Program-made: the position numbers and the translations under genes
Shown: in pieces, positions 53,683-63,002 of the stretch
Layout of the letters: every line of letters begins with the position of its first letter
Position numbering within the stretch: the first letter of the stretch is position 1
Notes under the pieces: model-generated
The model's input: only the letters and a program-made list of their open reading frames with translations
What the model was told of the DNA's origin: nothing
Database searches by the model: none
Assembly (NCBI GenBank): GCA_040776905.1
Contig: JAXGZQ010000001.1
Span: forward strand, 1,364,001-1,428,000
Source: SLHU01 sp009929975
Lineage (GTDB): Bacteria; Bacillota; Clostridia; Saccharofermentanales; UBA5734
Direction: 5' to 3'
DNA length: 64,000 bases

Positions 53683-53711
53683 TTGACCGGCCGGATGCGC
53701 AGGCTTATAGT
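53683..53711 (+). promoter_or_regulatory. Promoter of the uroporphyrinogen-decarboxylase-like pair
   Basis: TTGACC and TATAGT are separated by exactly 17 bases, about 65 bases before the first of the two genes. Confidence 0.6.
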
Positions 53712-53775
53712 CAAAATAGACTGACCGGCTTTGAGCGCTTCGGTGAAACCCCGATCGTATGAGCGAGGTAAACAG

Positions 53776-54756
53776 ATGAAAATGACGCATAAAGAACGTG
53801 CCGTGGCCGCCTTGAAACGCCGGCAGCCCGATTTTGTCCCCACCTTTGAATTGGAATTTCAACTGGAAGAAGAGATGTTCGGCCGCAAGTTCATCACCGA
53901 TGAACTGCTGCCGGCGAGGCTGACCGTGATGGGCGAGATGGAAAAATGGCGCGCGATCGATGGACTGGCCGATTATATGGTCCGGGTCTATGACGCGCTG
54001 GAGTACTCGATTATTCCCGGCCTGGTTCTGGGCGACGCGGCCGATTTCTGGAACGGCCAGCCGCTGCCCCAGGAAACGAAATGGCTGATCAGCGCGCTGA
54101 GGGAGCGGGTCGGCGACACGCAGATGATTCACTATCACGGCGACGGGACTTTCGCGATTCCGGATGGTGCCGGGATCATGGAGTTTGCCTACGGCATCGC
54201 TGACGATCCGGACGGCATGAAAGAGAAAGCTGAAAACATGGCCAATGCGGCAATCGAGCGCAACAAATATCTGGCTGAATCCGGTGTGGACTGCCTGATT
54301 CTCTGTTCGGACTACTGCTTCAACTCGGGGCCGTTTGTCTCGCCGGCCATGTTCGCGGAATACATTCAGCCTTATCTGGCCCGGATCATTGAAGCCGCGC
54401 GCAGCGAAGGCCTCTATACCATCAAGCATACCGACGGCAATATTATGCCGATTCTCGATCAGCTGGTTGACTGCCATCCGCATGCGCTGCATTCACTCGA
54501 TCCGATGGCCGGTGTTGATATCAGGGACGTCAAGCAGAAGGTTGGCGATCAGGTCTGCCTCTGCGGCAATGTCGACTGCTCTTTGATGCAGACCGGAACG
54601 GAAGAACAGGTGATCGAAAGCGCACGCTACTGTCTGACGCATGGCAAACCGGGCGGCGGCTACTTTTTCGCGACGAGCAATGTGCCGTTCAAAGGCCTGC
54701 CGCCTGAGCGCTACCAGCTGATCCTCGATGTCTGGAAGCAGATGCGCGACTATTAA
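53776..54756 (+). CDS. Uroporphyrinogen decarboxylase superfamily protein
   Basis: A 326-residue protein of the HemE/methyltransferase (MtaA/CmuA) superfamily. It has the characteristic N-terminus MTHKERAVAALKRRQPDFVP, the central ESGVDCLILCSDYCFNSGPF, IKHTDGNIMPILDQLVD, VDIRDVKQKVGDQVCLCGNVDC and C-terminal GGGYFFATSN motifs. True haem decarboxylases share few of these; many such proteins in clostridia are corrinoid-dependent methyltransferases or of unknown role. AGGTAAACAG precedes the ATG. Followed 36 bases later by a related gene, so they form a pair. Confidence 0.8.
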   Translation: MKMTHKERAVAALKRRQPDFVPTFELEFQLEEEMFGRKFITDELLPARLTVMGEMEKWRAIDGLADYMVRVYDALEYSIIPGLVLGDAADFWNGQPLPQETKWLISALRERVGDTQMIHYHGDGTFAIPDGAGIMEFAYGIADDPDGMKEKAENMANAAIERNKYLAESGVDCLILCSDYCFNSGPFVSPAMFAEYIQPYLARIIEAARSEGLYTIKHTDGNIMPILDQLVDCHPHALHSLDPMAGVDIRDVKQKVGDQVCLCGNVDCSLMQTGTEEQVIESARYCLTHGKPGGGYFFATSNVPFKGLPPERYQLILDVWKQMRDY

Positions 54757-54792
54757 GCGCGGCGGAGCGCGGACCATCAGGAGGTCAACCCG

Positions 54793-56025
54793 ATGATCAG
54801 GCAACACGACAAGCAGATCCTGCGAAGGCTGGCGTCCGAGATCGCTGAAATCGCGGCACTGCCGGTTCAGGAAGAAAAACGAATGCTCTGGACGCAGCTG
54901 AACCGCCTGAAGATAAAACGGCCGATGGTTGAGATTGATCAGGTCTGCTGGCATGAGATGCCGGAAGACGAGCTGGCACTGCGCTGTGAAGACACAATGG
55001 GCCGGCTGTATGAGCAGACCTTCCGCCGCGTCCTCTACCAGTGGCGCCATTTTCCCGTTGACCGGGTGGTGGATCCGTTCGTCCGCGTCCCGATGGCGAT
55101 CAGCAACAGTGGCTTCGGTATTGAAACGCAGGAGACTATCGCGCTGACGGATGCGGCCAATGATGTGGTCAGCCATGCCTTTGTCAACCAGTTTGAACGG
55201 GATGAGGATCTGGAGAAGATCCGCCTGCCGGTGATCCGCCATGACGCGGCGGAGAGCGAGCGGCGGATGGCCCAGGCGCATGAGCTGTTCGACGGACTCA
55301 TTGAGGTGCGGGCTCAGGGCATGGACCCCTACCTGTCCGTCTGGGATCCGATCAGCATGTGGATGGGCGTTGAGAATGTCCTCTACGCATTGGTCGACCG
55401 TCCAGAATTCATGCTCGCGATGGCCCGGCGTATGGTCAGCGGCTACATGGCGATGCTGGATCAGCTTGAGGAGCAGGGGCTTCTCACCGGTCCGCAATCC
55501 CTGATCCACTGCACCGGCGCATTCACCGATGAATTGCCGGCGGAAGGCTTCCAGCCGGAAAAATCACGCACGAAAGACATCTGGATGTTCGGCTTGGCCC
55601 AGATGTTTTCCACCGTCTCGCCGGATATGTTTGATGAATATGAGATCGACGTCTGCATGCCCCTGTTTCAGCGCTTCGGTCTCGTTTATTACGGCTGCTG
55701 CGATCCGCTCGACCGTAAGATGGAACAAGTGATGAAGATTCCGAATGTGCGGAAAATATCGGTCAGTCCCTGGGCGGATGAAGCGCGCAGCGCGGAGCAG
55801 ATCGGTGCCCGGTATGTCTATTCGAGAAAGCCGAACCCGGCTCTGCTGGCCGATTTCTCATTCGATGACCAGCAGATCCGCTGCCATCTGGAAACCTCGA
55901 TTCGCGTCTGCAGAGAATCCGGCAGTCCGCTGGAGCTGATTCTCAAGGATATCAGCACCGTGAAATATGAGCCCTCACGGCTCGACCGCTGGGCCGGGAT
56001 CGCGATGGACCTGGTTCAGTCATAA
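54793..56025 (+). CDS. Uroporphyrinogen-decarboxylase-like protein, long form
   Basis: A 410-residue second member of the decarboxylase/methyltransferase superfamily with a 50-residue N-terminal extension. Recognisable parts are SVWDPISMWMGVENVLYALVDRPEFMLAMARRM, split as WDPISMWMGVE and DRPEFMLAM, then VYYGCCDPLDRKMEQV near residue 300, which contains adjacent cysteines. Its function is unknown. AGGAGG precedes the ATG. Convergent overlap of six bases with the next gene. The pair suggests methyl-group transfer; with no corrinoid protein nearby this is inference. Confidence 0.75.
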   Translation: MIRQHDKQILRRLASEIAEIAALPVQEEKRMLWTQLNRLKIKRPMVEIDQVCWHEMPEDELALRCEDTMGRLYEQTFRRVLYQWRHFPVDRVVDPFVRVPMAISNSGFGIETQETIALTDAANDVVSHAFVNQFERDEDLEKIRLPVIRHDAAESERRMAQAHELFDGLIEVRAQGMDPYLSVWDPISMWMGVENVLYALVDRPEFMLAMARRMVSGYMAMLDQLEEQGLLTGPQSLIHCTGAFTDELPAEGFQPEKSRTKDIWMFGLAQMFSTVSPDMFDEYEIDVCMPLFQRFGLVYYGCCDPLDRKMEQVMKIPNVRKISVSPWADEARSAEQIGARYVYSRKPNPALLADFSFDDQQIRCHLETSIRVCRESGSPLELILKDISTVKYEPSRLDRWAGIAMDLVQS

Positions 56026-57207
56026 ATAATCAAAAGGAAAGACGCCAAACCCGTCCCATAGACTGCCGCCGTCACGGATGAAGGCCAGGACACGGGTATG
56101 AAATGAGGTTCGGGGCGCCAGCTGCTCCAGGGGGCAGGGCGGAACATCGAAGATGAACGAGTAGATCGCGTCCTTGTCCTGATTGGCCAGCGCGAGGGTG
56201 AACAGCGATTGAAAGGAAAGAATGTTCGAGTCGGCGGAAAGCAGCTGCGCCAGACCGGTATTCAGGAGCCAGCTGTGGCAGACAAACAGGCGAAACGACA
56301 GATCGGGGAAATGCTGCCGGAAAAACGGGACGGCAGCATTAAGTGAATCCTGTACAGCTTGCGGATACAATTTACCATCACCCGGGATATGCAGATGAAT
56401 GATCGGATCGCCCGGCTGAACCGCCAATGACCATTCCGATAGATCCAGCGTGACCGGATCGGGATTGAAGGTACCATCTTCGTTGAAAGCGTTTCCCCTG
56501 ACGAATGTTTCGGTTTTTGTATAAACCGGCTGATACACACCGTGCTCGGCCTGATGACCGGTTTCATCATAGGTCTGTTCCAGTTCGCCGGCCAGGAGCA
56601 GATGACGGCCGCTATGATGTCTGAAGACATGATAGGCCGAGTGGTAATCGCCGATTTCATAACTCAGGCGTCCGACCCGGAAAACGCGGCCGAGAAAGAC
56701 CGGCCACAGCCACCACATCTTCTCATTTAGCAGACCATACACACCGTGCCGGTCAAAATAGCGGCGGGTGTTTTCAATATAGTCGTTCAGGCAGGCCTGG
56801 CGATAAGCCGTTAGACCGTGCTCATGCAAAGCTTGTTCCAGACCGGCTGTGCCGGAGAAAATGACCAGGGCACGAAACAGCGACGCCTCCGATTCATCCA
56901 GCGAGGACGGAACCGGCCAGCGATCGTAGGCTTCCGCTGAGGCGTCTTTTTCGATAAAAAATACGGTATACCAGACACTGAACAGGCCGGATAAGACAGG
57001 GTCGCCGTCTATACGCCGGCGCATGGCATCCAGCTGGCGGATCTGCTCCGGCGGAAGCGGGTAAGCGCCGGCGGTCTGCCGCAGCTGCACGGCGGTCGGC
57101 AAGAGGTCCTGAAGTGGTCGTGATAAAGCGTTATCTGCATGACGGCTCCAGGATGCCGGTGGCTGTTCAATCCGGGTGATCTGCAGTAGTGACGGATATG
57201 TGAGCAT
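56020..57207 (-). CDS. Acyltransferase-like protein with GNAT-like C-terminal domain
   Basis: A 395-residue protein that resembles the two-domain clostridial acyltransferase proteins with an N-terminal NAT_N-like part and a C-terminal GNAT-like part. The C-terminal region runs from SEWSLAVQPGDPIIHLHIPGDGKLYPQAVQDSL to SFIFDVPPCPLEQLAPRTSFHTRVLAFIRDGGSL, quoted here only as HLHIPGDGKL and SFHTRVLAFI. The start MLTYPSLLQ has ATGAGG ahead; upstream in-frame codons are not supported. Substrate unknown and family assignment is moderate. Confidence 0.55.
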   Translation of the reverse strand: MLTYPSLLQITRIEQPPASWSRHADNALSRPLQDLLPTAVQLRQTAGAYPLPPEQIRQLDAMRRRIDGDPVLSGLFSVWYTVFFIEKDASAEAYDRWPVPSSLDESEASLFRALVIFSGTAGLEQALHEHGLTAYRQACLNDYIENTRRYFDRHGVYGLLNEKMWWLWPVFLGRVFRVGRLSYEIGDYHSAYHVFRHHSGRHLLLAGELEQTYDETGHQAEHGVYQPVYTKTETFVRGNAFNEDGTFNPDPVTLDLSEWSLAVQPGDPIIHLHIPGDGKLYPQAVQDSLNAAVPFFRQHFPDLSFRLFVCHSWLLNTGLAQLLSADSNILSFQSLFTLALANQDKDAIYSFIFDVPPCPLEQLAPRTSFHTRVLAFIRDGGSLWDGFGVFPFDYL

Positions 57208-57256
57208 GACAGGCCTCATTTCTCTGGCAGATGATGGCCAGAATACAATTGAGCGG

Positions 57257-59155
57257 TCAGCTGAGAACCGCCGCCCCGGTGTACAGCTGGTAGTAGACGC
57301 CCCGCTCCTGCAGCAGCTCGTTATGCGAGCCACGTTCGATGATCTCGCCCTGGTCCAGCACCATGATCACATCCGCGTTGCGGACGGTGGACAGGCGGTG
57401 GGCGATGACAAAGACAGTCCGTCCTTTCATCAGGGCGTCCATGCCGCGCTGGACGATGATTTCCGTTCGGGTATCAATGCTTGAGGTCGCTTCGTCGAGA
57501 ATCATGACCGGCGCGTCGGCAACTTCAGCACGGGCGATGGAAATCAGCTGGCGCTGTCCCTGCGACAGACCGGAGGCGTCGCCGGTGAGCATCGTGTCAT
57601 AACCGTCCGGCAGCATGGAGATGAAACCGTGCGCGTTGGCCCGTTTCGCCGCTTCCACGATCTCCTCATCCGTGGCATCCAGTTTGCCGTAGCGGATATT
57701 GTCGCGCACCGTGCCGGTGAACAGGTTGGTATCCTGCAGGACCATGCTGAGCGAACGGCGCAGATCGGGTTTGCGGATCCGGTTGATATTGATGTCGTCG
57801 TAGCGGATTTTGCCGTCATCGATGTCATAAAAACGGTTCAACAGATTGGTGATCGTGGTTTTACCGGCTCCGGTCGCGCCGACGAACGCGACCTTCTGAC
57901 CCGGCTCGGCGAAGAGCTTGATCTTTTTCAGGACCGGTGTCTCACCGTCGTAGCTGAAATCCACATGGTCGAGCCGGACATCGCCGGCCAGCTGGCGATA
58001 CGACACCTCACCACCCGGCCCACACAGTTTCCAGGCCCACAGTCCGGTCCGGTCGCAGCTCTCCGTCACCTCACCCTGTTCATCCAAGCAGGCATGCACC
58101 AGGGTGACATCCCCGTGATCGGATTCCGGTGTCTCATCCATCAGCTGGAAGACACGCTCCGCTCCGGCCATCGCCATGATCACGGCATTGATCTGCTGTG
58201 AGATCTGGTTGATCGGCATGCTGAAGCTGCGGCTGAGCTGGAGGAAGGCTGCGATCGCGCCCAGTGAGAGGCCGGCGACACCGTTAACCGCCAGCAGGCC
58301 GCCGGCAATCGCGATCAGCACATACTGCAGATGGCCCATGTTGCCCATGATCGGCATCAGGATATTGGCGAAACGATGCGCCTGGGTCGCCTGATAACAC
58401 AGATCGTCATTCAGCTTGTCAAACGCTTCTTTGGCCCTGTCTTCGTAATTGAAGACCTTGACGACTTTCTGTCCGTTGATCAGTTCTTCAATGTAGCCGT
58501 TGGTTTTGCCCAGCGCGATCTGCTGCTCGCGGAAAAAGAGGCCGCTGCGCGAGGCGACCTGACGGCTGATATAAATGATCAGGACTGAAAAGCAAAGCAC
58601 CATGAGGGTCAGGTGCCAACTCGTCAGCAGCATGGCGATGAGGACGAAGATGACGGTCATCAACGAGGAGAACATATGCGGCAGGCTCTGCGTGATCAAC
58701 TGGCGCAGGGTATCCGTATCATTGGTATAGCGGCTCATCAGGTCGCCGTGTGAATGGGTGTCAAAGTACTGGATCGGCAGCTCCTGCATATGGGTAAACA
58801 TCGTATCGCGGACCTTTTTCATCGCGCTCTGGGCGATGTCGACCATCATCCGGTTGAAGAACAGCGACGCGAACACTCCGCTCAGGTAGATCATGCCCAT
58901 GATGCCGATGGTCAGGAGCAGGTCGCCGAAATACGGCGTCTCCATGGTCAGCAGCGGCGCGATGTGGTCATCGATCAAAATCTCGAGAAACAGCGAGCCG
59001 GCGACATTGGCCAGTACGCTGATAATGATAAAGACGAACACGAGCGCCAGCTGGAGACGATGGCCTTCCGCCATGATCCGCAGCAGCCGCTTGATATTTT
59101 TGAGCATGACACGAGGGGGTGGCGGTGTCAGCCGTTTACGGTCAGGCGATGTCAT
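57257..59155 (-). CDS. ABC exporter half-transporter, subunit B
   Basis: A 632-residue fused membrane-ATPase half-transporter of the MsbA/LmrA type. Six helices are followed by an ATPase with Walker A GATGAGKTT, signature LSQGQRQLISIAR, Walker B VMILDEATSSID and switch histidine in VIAHRLSTV. An insert of about 60 residues between the two domains (HACLDEQGEVTESCDRTGLW and AWKLCGPGG) is typical of this clostridial subfamily. Start overlaps the preceding gene by 14 bases, with GGAGG before it. Probably forms a heterodimer with subunit A. Confidence 0.9.
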   Translation of the reverse strand: MTSPDRKRLTPPPPRVMLKNIKRLLRIMAEGHRLQLALVFVFIIISVLANVAGSLFLEILIDDHIAPLLTMETPYFGDLLLTIGIMGMIYLSGVFASLFFNRMMVDIAQSAMKKVRDTMFTHMQELPIQYFDTHSHGDLMSRYTNDTDTLRQLITQSLPHMFSSLMTVIFVLIAMLLTSWHLTLMVLCFSVLIIYISRQVASRSGLFFREQQIALGKTNGYIEELINGQKVVKVFNYEDRAKEAFDKLNDDLCYQATQAHRFANILMPIMGNMGHLQYVLIAIAGGLLAVNGVAGLSLGAIAAFLQLSRSFSMPINQISQQINAVIMAMAGAERVFQLMDETPESDHGDVTLVHACLDEQGEVTESCDRTGLWAWKLCGPGGEVSYRQLAGDVRLDHVDFSYDGETPVLKKIKLFAEPGQKVAFVGATGAGKTTITNLLNRFYDIDDGKIRYDDININRIRKPDLRRSLSMVLQDTNLFTGTVRDNIRYGKLDATDEEIVEAAKRANAHGFISMLPDGYDTMLTGDASGLSQGQRQLISIARAEVADAPVMILDEATSSIDTRTEIIVQRGMDALMKGRTVFVIAHRLSTVRNADVIMVLDQGEIIERGSHNELLQERGVYYQLYTGAAVLS

Positions 59156-60881
59156 TGATCGAGCCTCCATTCTGCTGTGAGTCATACACTTCACGATAGA
59201 TCGCGTTGGTTTCAAGCAGTGTGTCATGGGTACCGATGCCGTCGATGACGCCGTCGTCCATGACGATGATCTGGTCGGCGTCGATGACCGAGTTGATGCG
59301 CTGGGCGACGATGAACACGGTTGTGTCCGGAATTTCGGACTGCAGACTCTGCCGGATCAGGGACTCGGTCCGGGTATCGACCGCGCTGGTGGAGTCGTCG
59401 AGAATCAGGATCCTGGGGTGTTTGAGCAGGGCCCTGGCGATGCAGATCCGCTGGCGCTGGCCGCCGGATACATTCGTCCCGCCCTGTTCAACATAGGTAT
59501 CGTAGCCTTTGGGGAAGGCCATGATGAAGTCGTGGGCCTGGACCAGCCGGCAGACCCGGATCAACTCCTCATCGCTGGCGTCCGGATTGCCCCATTTGAG
59601 ATTTTCCCGGATCGTACCGGAGAACAGGGTGTTTTTCTGCAGCACCACCGCGACCTGATCGCGCAGTGACTTGATATCATAGTCGCGTACATCAATGCCG
59701 CCGACTTTGACCTGTCCTTCAATCGCGTCATAGAGACGGGGAATCAGCTGGATCAGGGTGGACTTGGCACTGCCGGTCCCGCCGATGATGCCGATGATCT
59801 GGCCGGAATCAATATGCAGGTTAATGTCTTTCAGGCAGTAGTTGCCTTCCTGACCGCCGTAACCGAAGGACACATGCTGGAAATCAACTGAGCCGTCCGG
59901 AACGTCGAAAACCGGCTGCGGCGGATTGCTCAGACTGCTCTGTTCGGTCAGGACCTCGGTGACGCGCTCGGCCGACGCGCGCGAGATGGTGATCATGACA
60001 AACACCATCGCCAGCATCATCAGGCTCATCAGAATCTGCATCGCGTAGGCGATCAGGCTGACCAGCTGTCCGGTGGACATGCGGTCGCTGACAATCATAT
60101 GGGCGCCGAACCAGGCGATCAGCAGAATGATCGTATACATGGAGGTCTGCATCAGAGGACCGTTGTACGCGAGCAGTTTTTCCGCCTTGGTGAAGTCCTG
60201 GAAAATTTCCTGTGAGACCGAGGTAAATTTCTCTTTTTCATGGGCCTCGCGGACATAGGCCTTGACCACGCGGATGCCGCGCAGGTTTTCCTGGACCACA
60301 TTGTTCAGCCGGTCATAGGTTTTGAAGACCCGCTTGAAGATCGGGTGGGCATGGCGGATGATCAGATACAGGCCGCCGCCGAGAAAGGGGATGACTGCGA
60401 GGAAGATCAGCGACAGCGAACGGTTGACGCTGAAGGCCATGAACAGGGAAAAGGCGAACATCACGGGGCTGCGGATCGCGACCCGGATCAGCATCTGGTA
60501 GGCGTTCTGGATATTGGTGACGTCGGTGGTCGACCGGGTGATCAGGCTGGCCGTTGAAAAGCGGTCAATGTTGAAAAAGGAAAAATTCTGCACCGCGTAG
60601 AAGATGTCATGGCGCAGGTTGCGTGCGTAGCCGGCGGAGGCTTTGGCCGCGTAGTGGCCGGCCAGAACGCCGCAGAGCAGTGAGACGGCCGTCGCCAGAA
60701 TCAGAACACCGCCCATCCGCAGGATATAGCGGACATTGCCGGCTTCGATCCCGAAGTCAATCAGGTAGGCCATCAGAAAGGGAATCAGGACCTCCATGAC
60801 GACTTCAAAGAAGATAAAAAACGGGGACAGCAGAGACGCTTTCCTGTTTTCCCTGATGCTTCTGGCAAGAATTCTGATCAT
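59142..60881 (-). CDS. ABC exporter half-transporter, subunit A
   Basis: A 579-residue half-transporter. Six helices precede the ATPase, whose Walker A is GGTGSAKST with Ser-Ala in place of the usual Gly-x-Gly-Lys spacing but Lys intact, signature NVSGGQRQR, Walker B ILILDDSTSAVD. In the last the catalytic Glu is replaced by Asp (DDST against DEAT in subunit B), the pattern of a degenerate site in heterodimeric exporters. GGAGAG precedes the ATG. Controlled by the MarR gene upstream. Confidence 0.9.
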   Translation of the reverse strand: MIRILARSIRENRKASLLSPFFIFFEVVMEVLIPFLMAYLIDFGIEAGNVRYILRMGGVLILATAVSLLCGVLAGHYAAKASAGYARNLRHDIFYAVQNFSFFNIDRFSTASLITRSTTDVTNIQNAYQMLIRVAIRSPVMFAFSLFMAFSVNRSLSLIFLAVIPFLGGGLYLIIRHAHPIFKRVFKTYDRLNNVVQENLRGIRVVKAYVREAHEKEKFTSVSQEIFQDFTKAEKLLAYNGPLMQTSMYTIILLIAWFGAHMIVSDRMSTGQLVSLIAYAMQILMSLMMLAMVFVMITISRASAERVTEVLTEQSSLSNPPQPVFDVPDGSVDFQHVSFGYGGQEGNYCLKDINLHIDSGQIIGIIGGTGSAKSTLIQLIPRLYDAIEGQVKVGGIDVRDYDIKSLRDQVAVVLQKNTLFSGTIRENLKWGNPDASDEELIRVCRLVQAHDFIMAFPKGYDTYVEQGGTNVSGGQRQRICIARALLKHPRILILDDSTSAVDTRTESLIRQSLQSEIPDTTVFIVAQRINSVIDADQIIVMDDGVIDGIGTHDTLLETNAIYREVYDSQQNGGSINDIA

Positions 60882-60931
60882 AACACTCTCCGTTTCAATC
60901 CAGAGCGGTCCGGTGGCCAAAGCGGCCGCCG

Positions 60932-61372
60932 TCAGCTGATATTGTTTTTGATTTTACCCAGGACGTCGAGAAACTGGTGAATCTCCTGTTCTGAGATATC
61001 TGTCCGCAGGCGGTCTTCCATCTGGCGGAATTTCTCTGAGACCCGTTCATGGATGCTGCGCGAACGTGCCGTCAGTTTCAGCCGTTTCAGACGACGGTCA
61101 CGGGCGACCGGCTCGCGGGTGATCAGTTCGTTTTGCTCCATCAGCTTGATCAGGCCGGTGACGGTTGAACGGCGGATGTCAAATTCCTTTTCCAGATCGC
61201 GCTGGAAGACATCAACACCGGCCTGCTCCCTGTGATAGATCATGCCGATGATCCAGCCCTGCATGCCGGTCAGGCCTTCCAGATCTTTGTCCAGGCCGCT
61301 TTCGTCCAGCCTGCGTTTGATCAGGTTGGACACCGTTTTGATTTCAAAACCGATCGCCGGACGATCCTGCAT
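60932..61372 (-). CDS. MarR-family transcriptional regulator
   Basis: A 146-residue winged-helix regulator. The wing and helix-turn-helix are in FQRDLEKEFDIRRSTVTGLIKLMEQNELITREP, quoted as DIRRSTVTGLI and LITREPVARDRRLKRL; N- and C-terminal helices give the dimer. It is first in the operon and probably represses itself and the exporter, released by the exporter's toxic substrate. A palindromic operator lies upstream. The ribosome binding site (GGCGGTG) is weak, in keeping with low-level synthesis. Confidence 0.92.
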   Translation of the reverse strand: MQDRPAIGFEIKTVSNLIKRRLDESGLDKDLEGLTGMQGWIIGMIYHREQAGVDVFQRDLEKEFDIRRSTVTGLIKLMEQNELITREPVARDRRLKRLKLTARSRSIHERVSEKFRQMEDRLRTDISEQEIHQFLDVLGKIKNNIS

Positions 61373-61442
61373 GATGACACCGCCTGTCAGATCACATTCG
61401 GCCGATCCGGTGTCAGCGGAACGGCCGTAAAAGGGTCTATCT

Positions 61443-61458
61443 TGTTAGGACACTAACA
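61443..61458 (-). promoter_or_regulatory. MarR operator (TGTTAG-N4-CTAACA)
   Basis: A perfect inverted repeat with a four-base spacer 70 bases before the MarR start, of the size and TTAG/CTAA symmetry bound by MarR proteins. Its place near the promoter fits autorepression of the MarR-exporter operon. Confidence 0.75.
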
Positions 61459-61622
61459 GATTAGCACAATCATTTTTTTATGTCATCTATTTTTTTCGGA
61501 CGAACTGGTGGCCGGACCGGCGTGACCTGATGACAGGCCAGCGGAAATTGAGTACACTATATTCTTGTGATTGTGATTGAATCCAGGACCACCTGGTCCA
61601 TACAGCAGGCAGGGAGAATAAC

Positions 61623-62912
61623 ATGAAACAGGATATGATACTAATCCTCGACCTCGGCAGTGATGAGAACGCGCGGCTGGCCCGTGAGATCCGGGCTCTG
61701 GGCGTCTACAGCGAAATTCATCCGCACGATCTGAGCGCGGATCAGCTGCGTGATCTGCCGAATGTGAAAGGAATCATTCTCAACGGCGGTGTCAACCGGG
61801 TTATCGACGGCGTGGCCATCGACGCGTCTGAAGCGGTCTACCAGAGTGGTCTGCCGCTGTTTCTGGCCGACCACAACGATCAGGCCCCCTGGCCGGAGGC
61901 GGAAGATACGCGCCGGCAGGTGTTGTCAGATTTCATCTTTAATACCTGCAAGGCACAGCCGAACTGGAATACCGAAAACTACATCTCCGACCAGATTGAT
62001 CTGATCCGCCGCCAGGTCGGCGAGGGGAAAGTCCTGCTCGCGCTCTCCGGCGGTGTGGACAGTTCCGTGGTCGCGGCCCTGCTGCTCAAGGCGATCGGCG
62101 ACCGTCTGACCTGTGTCCATGTCAATCACGGCCTGATGCGCAAAGGCGAGTCGGAACAGGTGATCAAGGTGTTCGGCAAGGAACTGGGCGCGAACCTGAT
62201 TTATGTGGACGCGGTTGACCGCTTTCTCGACAAACTGGTCGATGTCAGCGATCCTGAGCAGAAGCGCATGGTGATCGGCGAGGAGTTCGTCCGGGTATTC
62301 GAAGAAGAAGCCCGCAAGCTGAGCGGCATCGGTTATCTCGGACAGGGAACGATTTATCCCGATATCATTGAGAGCGGGACCAAGACGGTGAAAGCGGTCA
62401 AGAGCCATCACAATGTCGGCGGTCTGCCGGAGACGTTTGATTTCGAACTGGTTGAGCCGGTGAAAATGCTGTTTAAAGATGAGGTCCGGGCCGTCGGCAC
62501 GGCACTCGGCCTGCCGGACAGCATGGTGCACCGCCAGCCGTTTCCCGGTCCCGGACTGGGTGTCCGCTGCCTGGGCGCGATCACCCGCGACCGGCTGGAC
62601 GCGGTGCGCGAATCGGACGCGATCCTGCATGAGGAACTGGCCAAGGCCGGCCTGACTGACACCATCTGGCAGTTTTTTACCGTGGTGCCGGATTTCCGCT
62701 CCACCGGCGTGAAGGATGGTAAACGCAGCTTCGACTGGCCGGTGATTGTCCGGGCGGTCAATACGATCGACGCGATGACCGCGGAGGTGCCTGAACTGCC
62801 GTGGCCGCTGCTGCAAACGCTGACGAAGCGGATCACCGGCGAAGTAGCCGGTGTCAACCGGGTGCTCTATGATCTGACGCCCAAGCCGACGGGCACGATT
62901 GAGTGGGAATAA
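61623..62912 (+). CDS. GMP synthase with degenerate glutaminase domain
   Basis: A 429-residue paralogue of guaA. The synthetase half is intact: LALSGGVDSSVVA near residues 139-151, PGPGLGVRCLG, and the ending TGTIEWE. The N-terminal domain begins normally (LILDLGSDENARLAREI, GIILNGGV) but the segment from the nucleophile Cys to the His/Glu pair, about 70 residues, is gone: GLPLFLADHNDQAPW leads straight into LSDFIFNTC, which aligns with LTNFLFGIC of the full-length enzyme. It cannot hydrolyse glutamine; free ammonia or a partner glutaminase would be needed. GGGAGAATAAC precedes the ATG. Lies directly beside a mobile element. Confidence 0.88.
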   Translation: MKQDMILILDLGSDENARLAREIRALGVYSEIHPHDLSADQLRDLPNVKGIILNGGVNRVIDGVAIDASEAVYQSGLPLFLADHNDQAPWPEAEDTRRQVLSDFIFNTCKAQPNWNTENYISDQIDLIRRQVGEGKVLLALSGGVDSSVVAALLLKAIGDRLTCVHVNHGLMRKGESEQVIKVFGKELGANLIYVDAVDRFLDKLVDVSDPEQKRMVIGEEFVRVFEEEARKLSGIGYLGQGTIYPDIIESGTKTVKAVKSHHNVGGLPETFDFELVEPVKMLFKDEVRAVGTALGLPDSMVHRQPFPGPGLGVRCLGAITRDRLDAVRESDAILHEELAKAGLTDTIWQFFTVVPDFRSTGVKDGKRSFDWPVIVRAVNTIDAMTAEVPELPWPLLQTLTKRITGEVAGVNRVLYDLTPKPTGTIEWE

Positions 62913-63002
62913 TAGCGACGAACCTCGAAACCCCTGCGAATACTACATTTGAATTTCGGAAGAGGTCAAAACGTACTAAAAGCGTACTAACGCTCAAGGT
63001 CT

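Noticed and set aside
48077..62912. The two GMP synthase genes as an assembly duplication
   Set aside because: They differ throughout in codons and residues and in length, so both are real and distinct genes.
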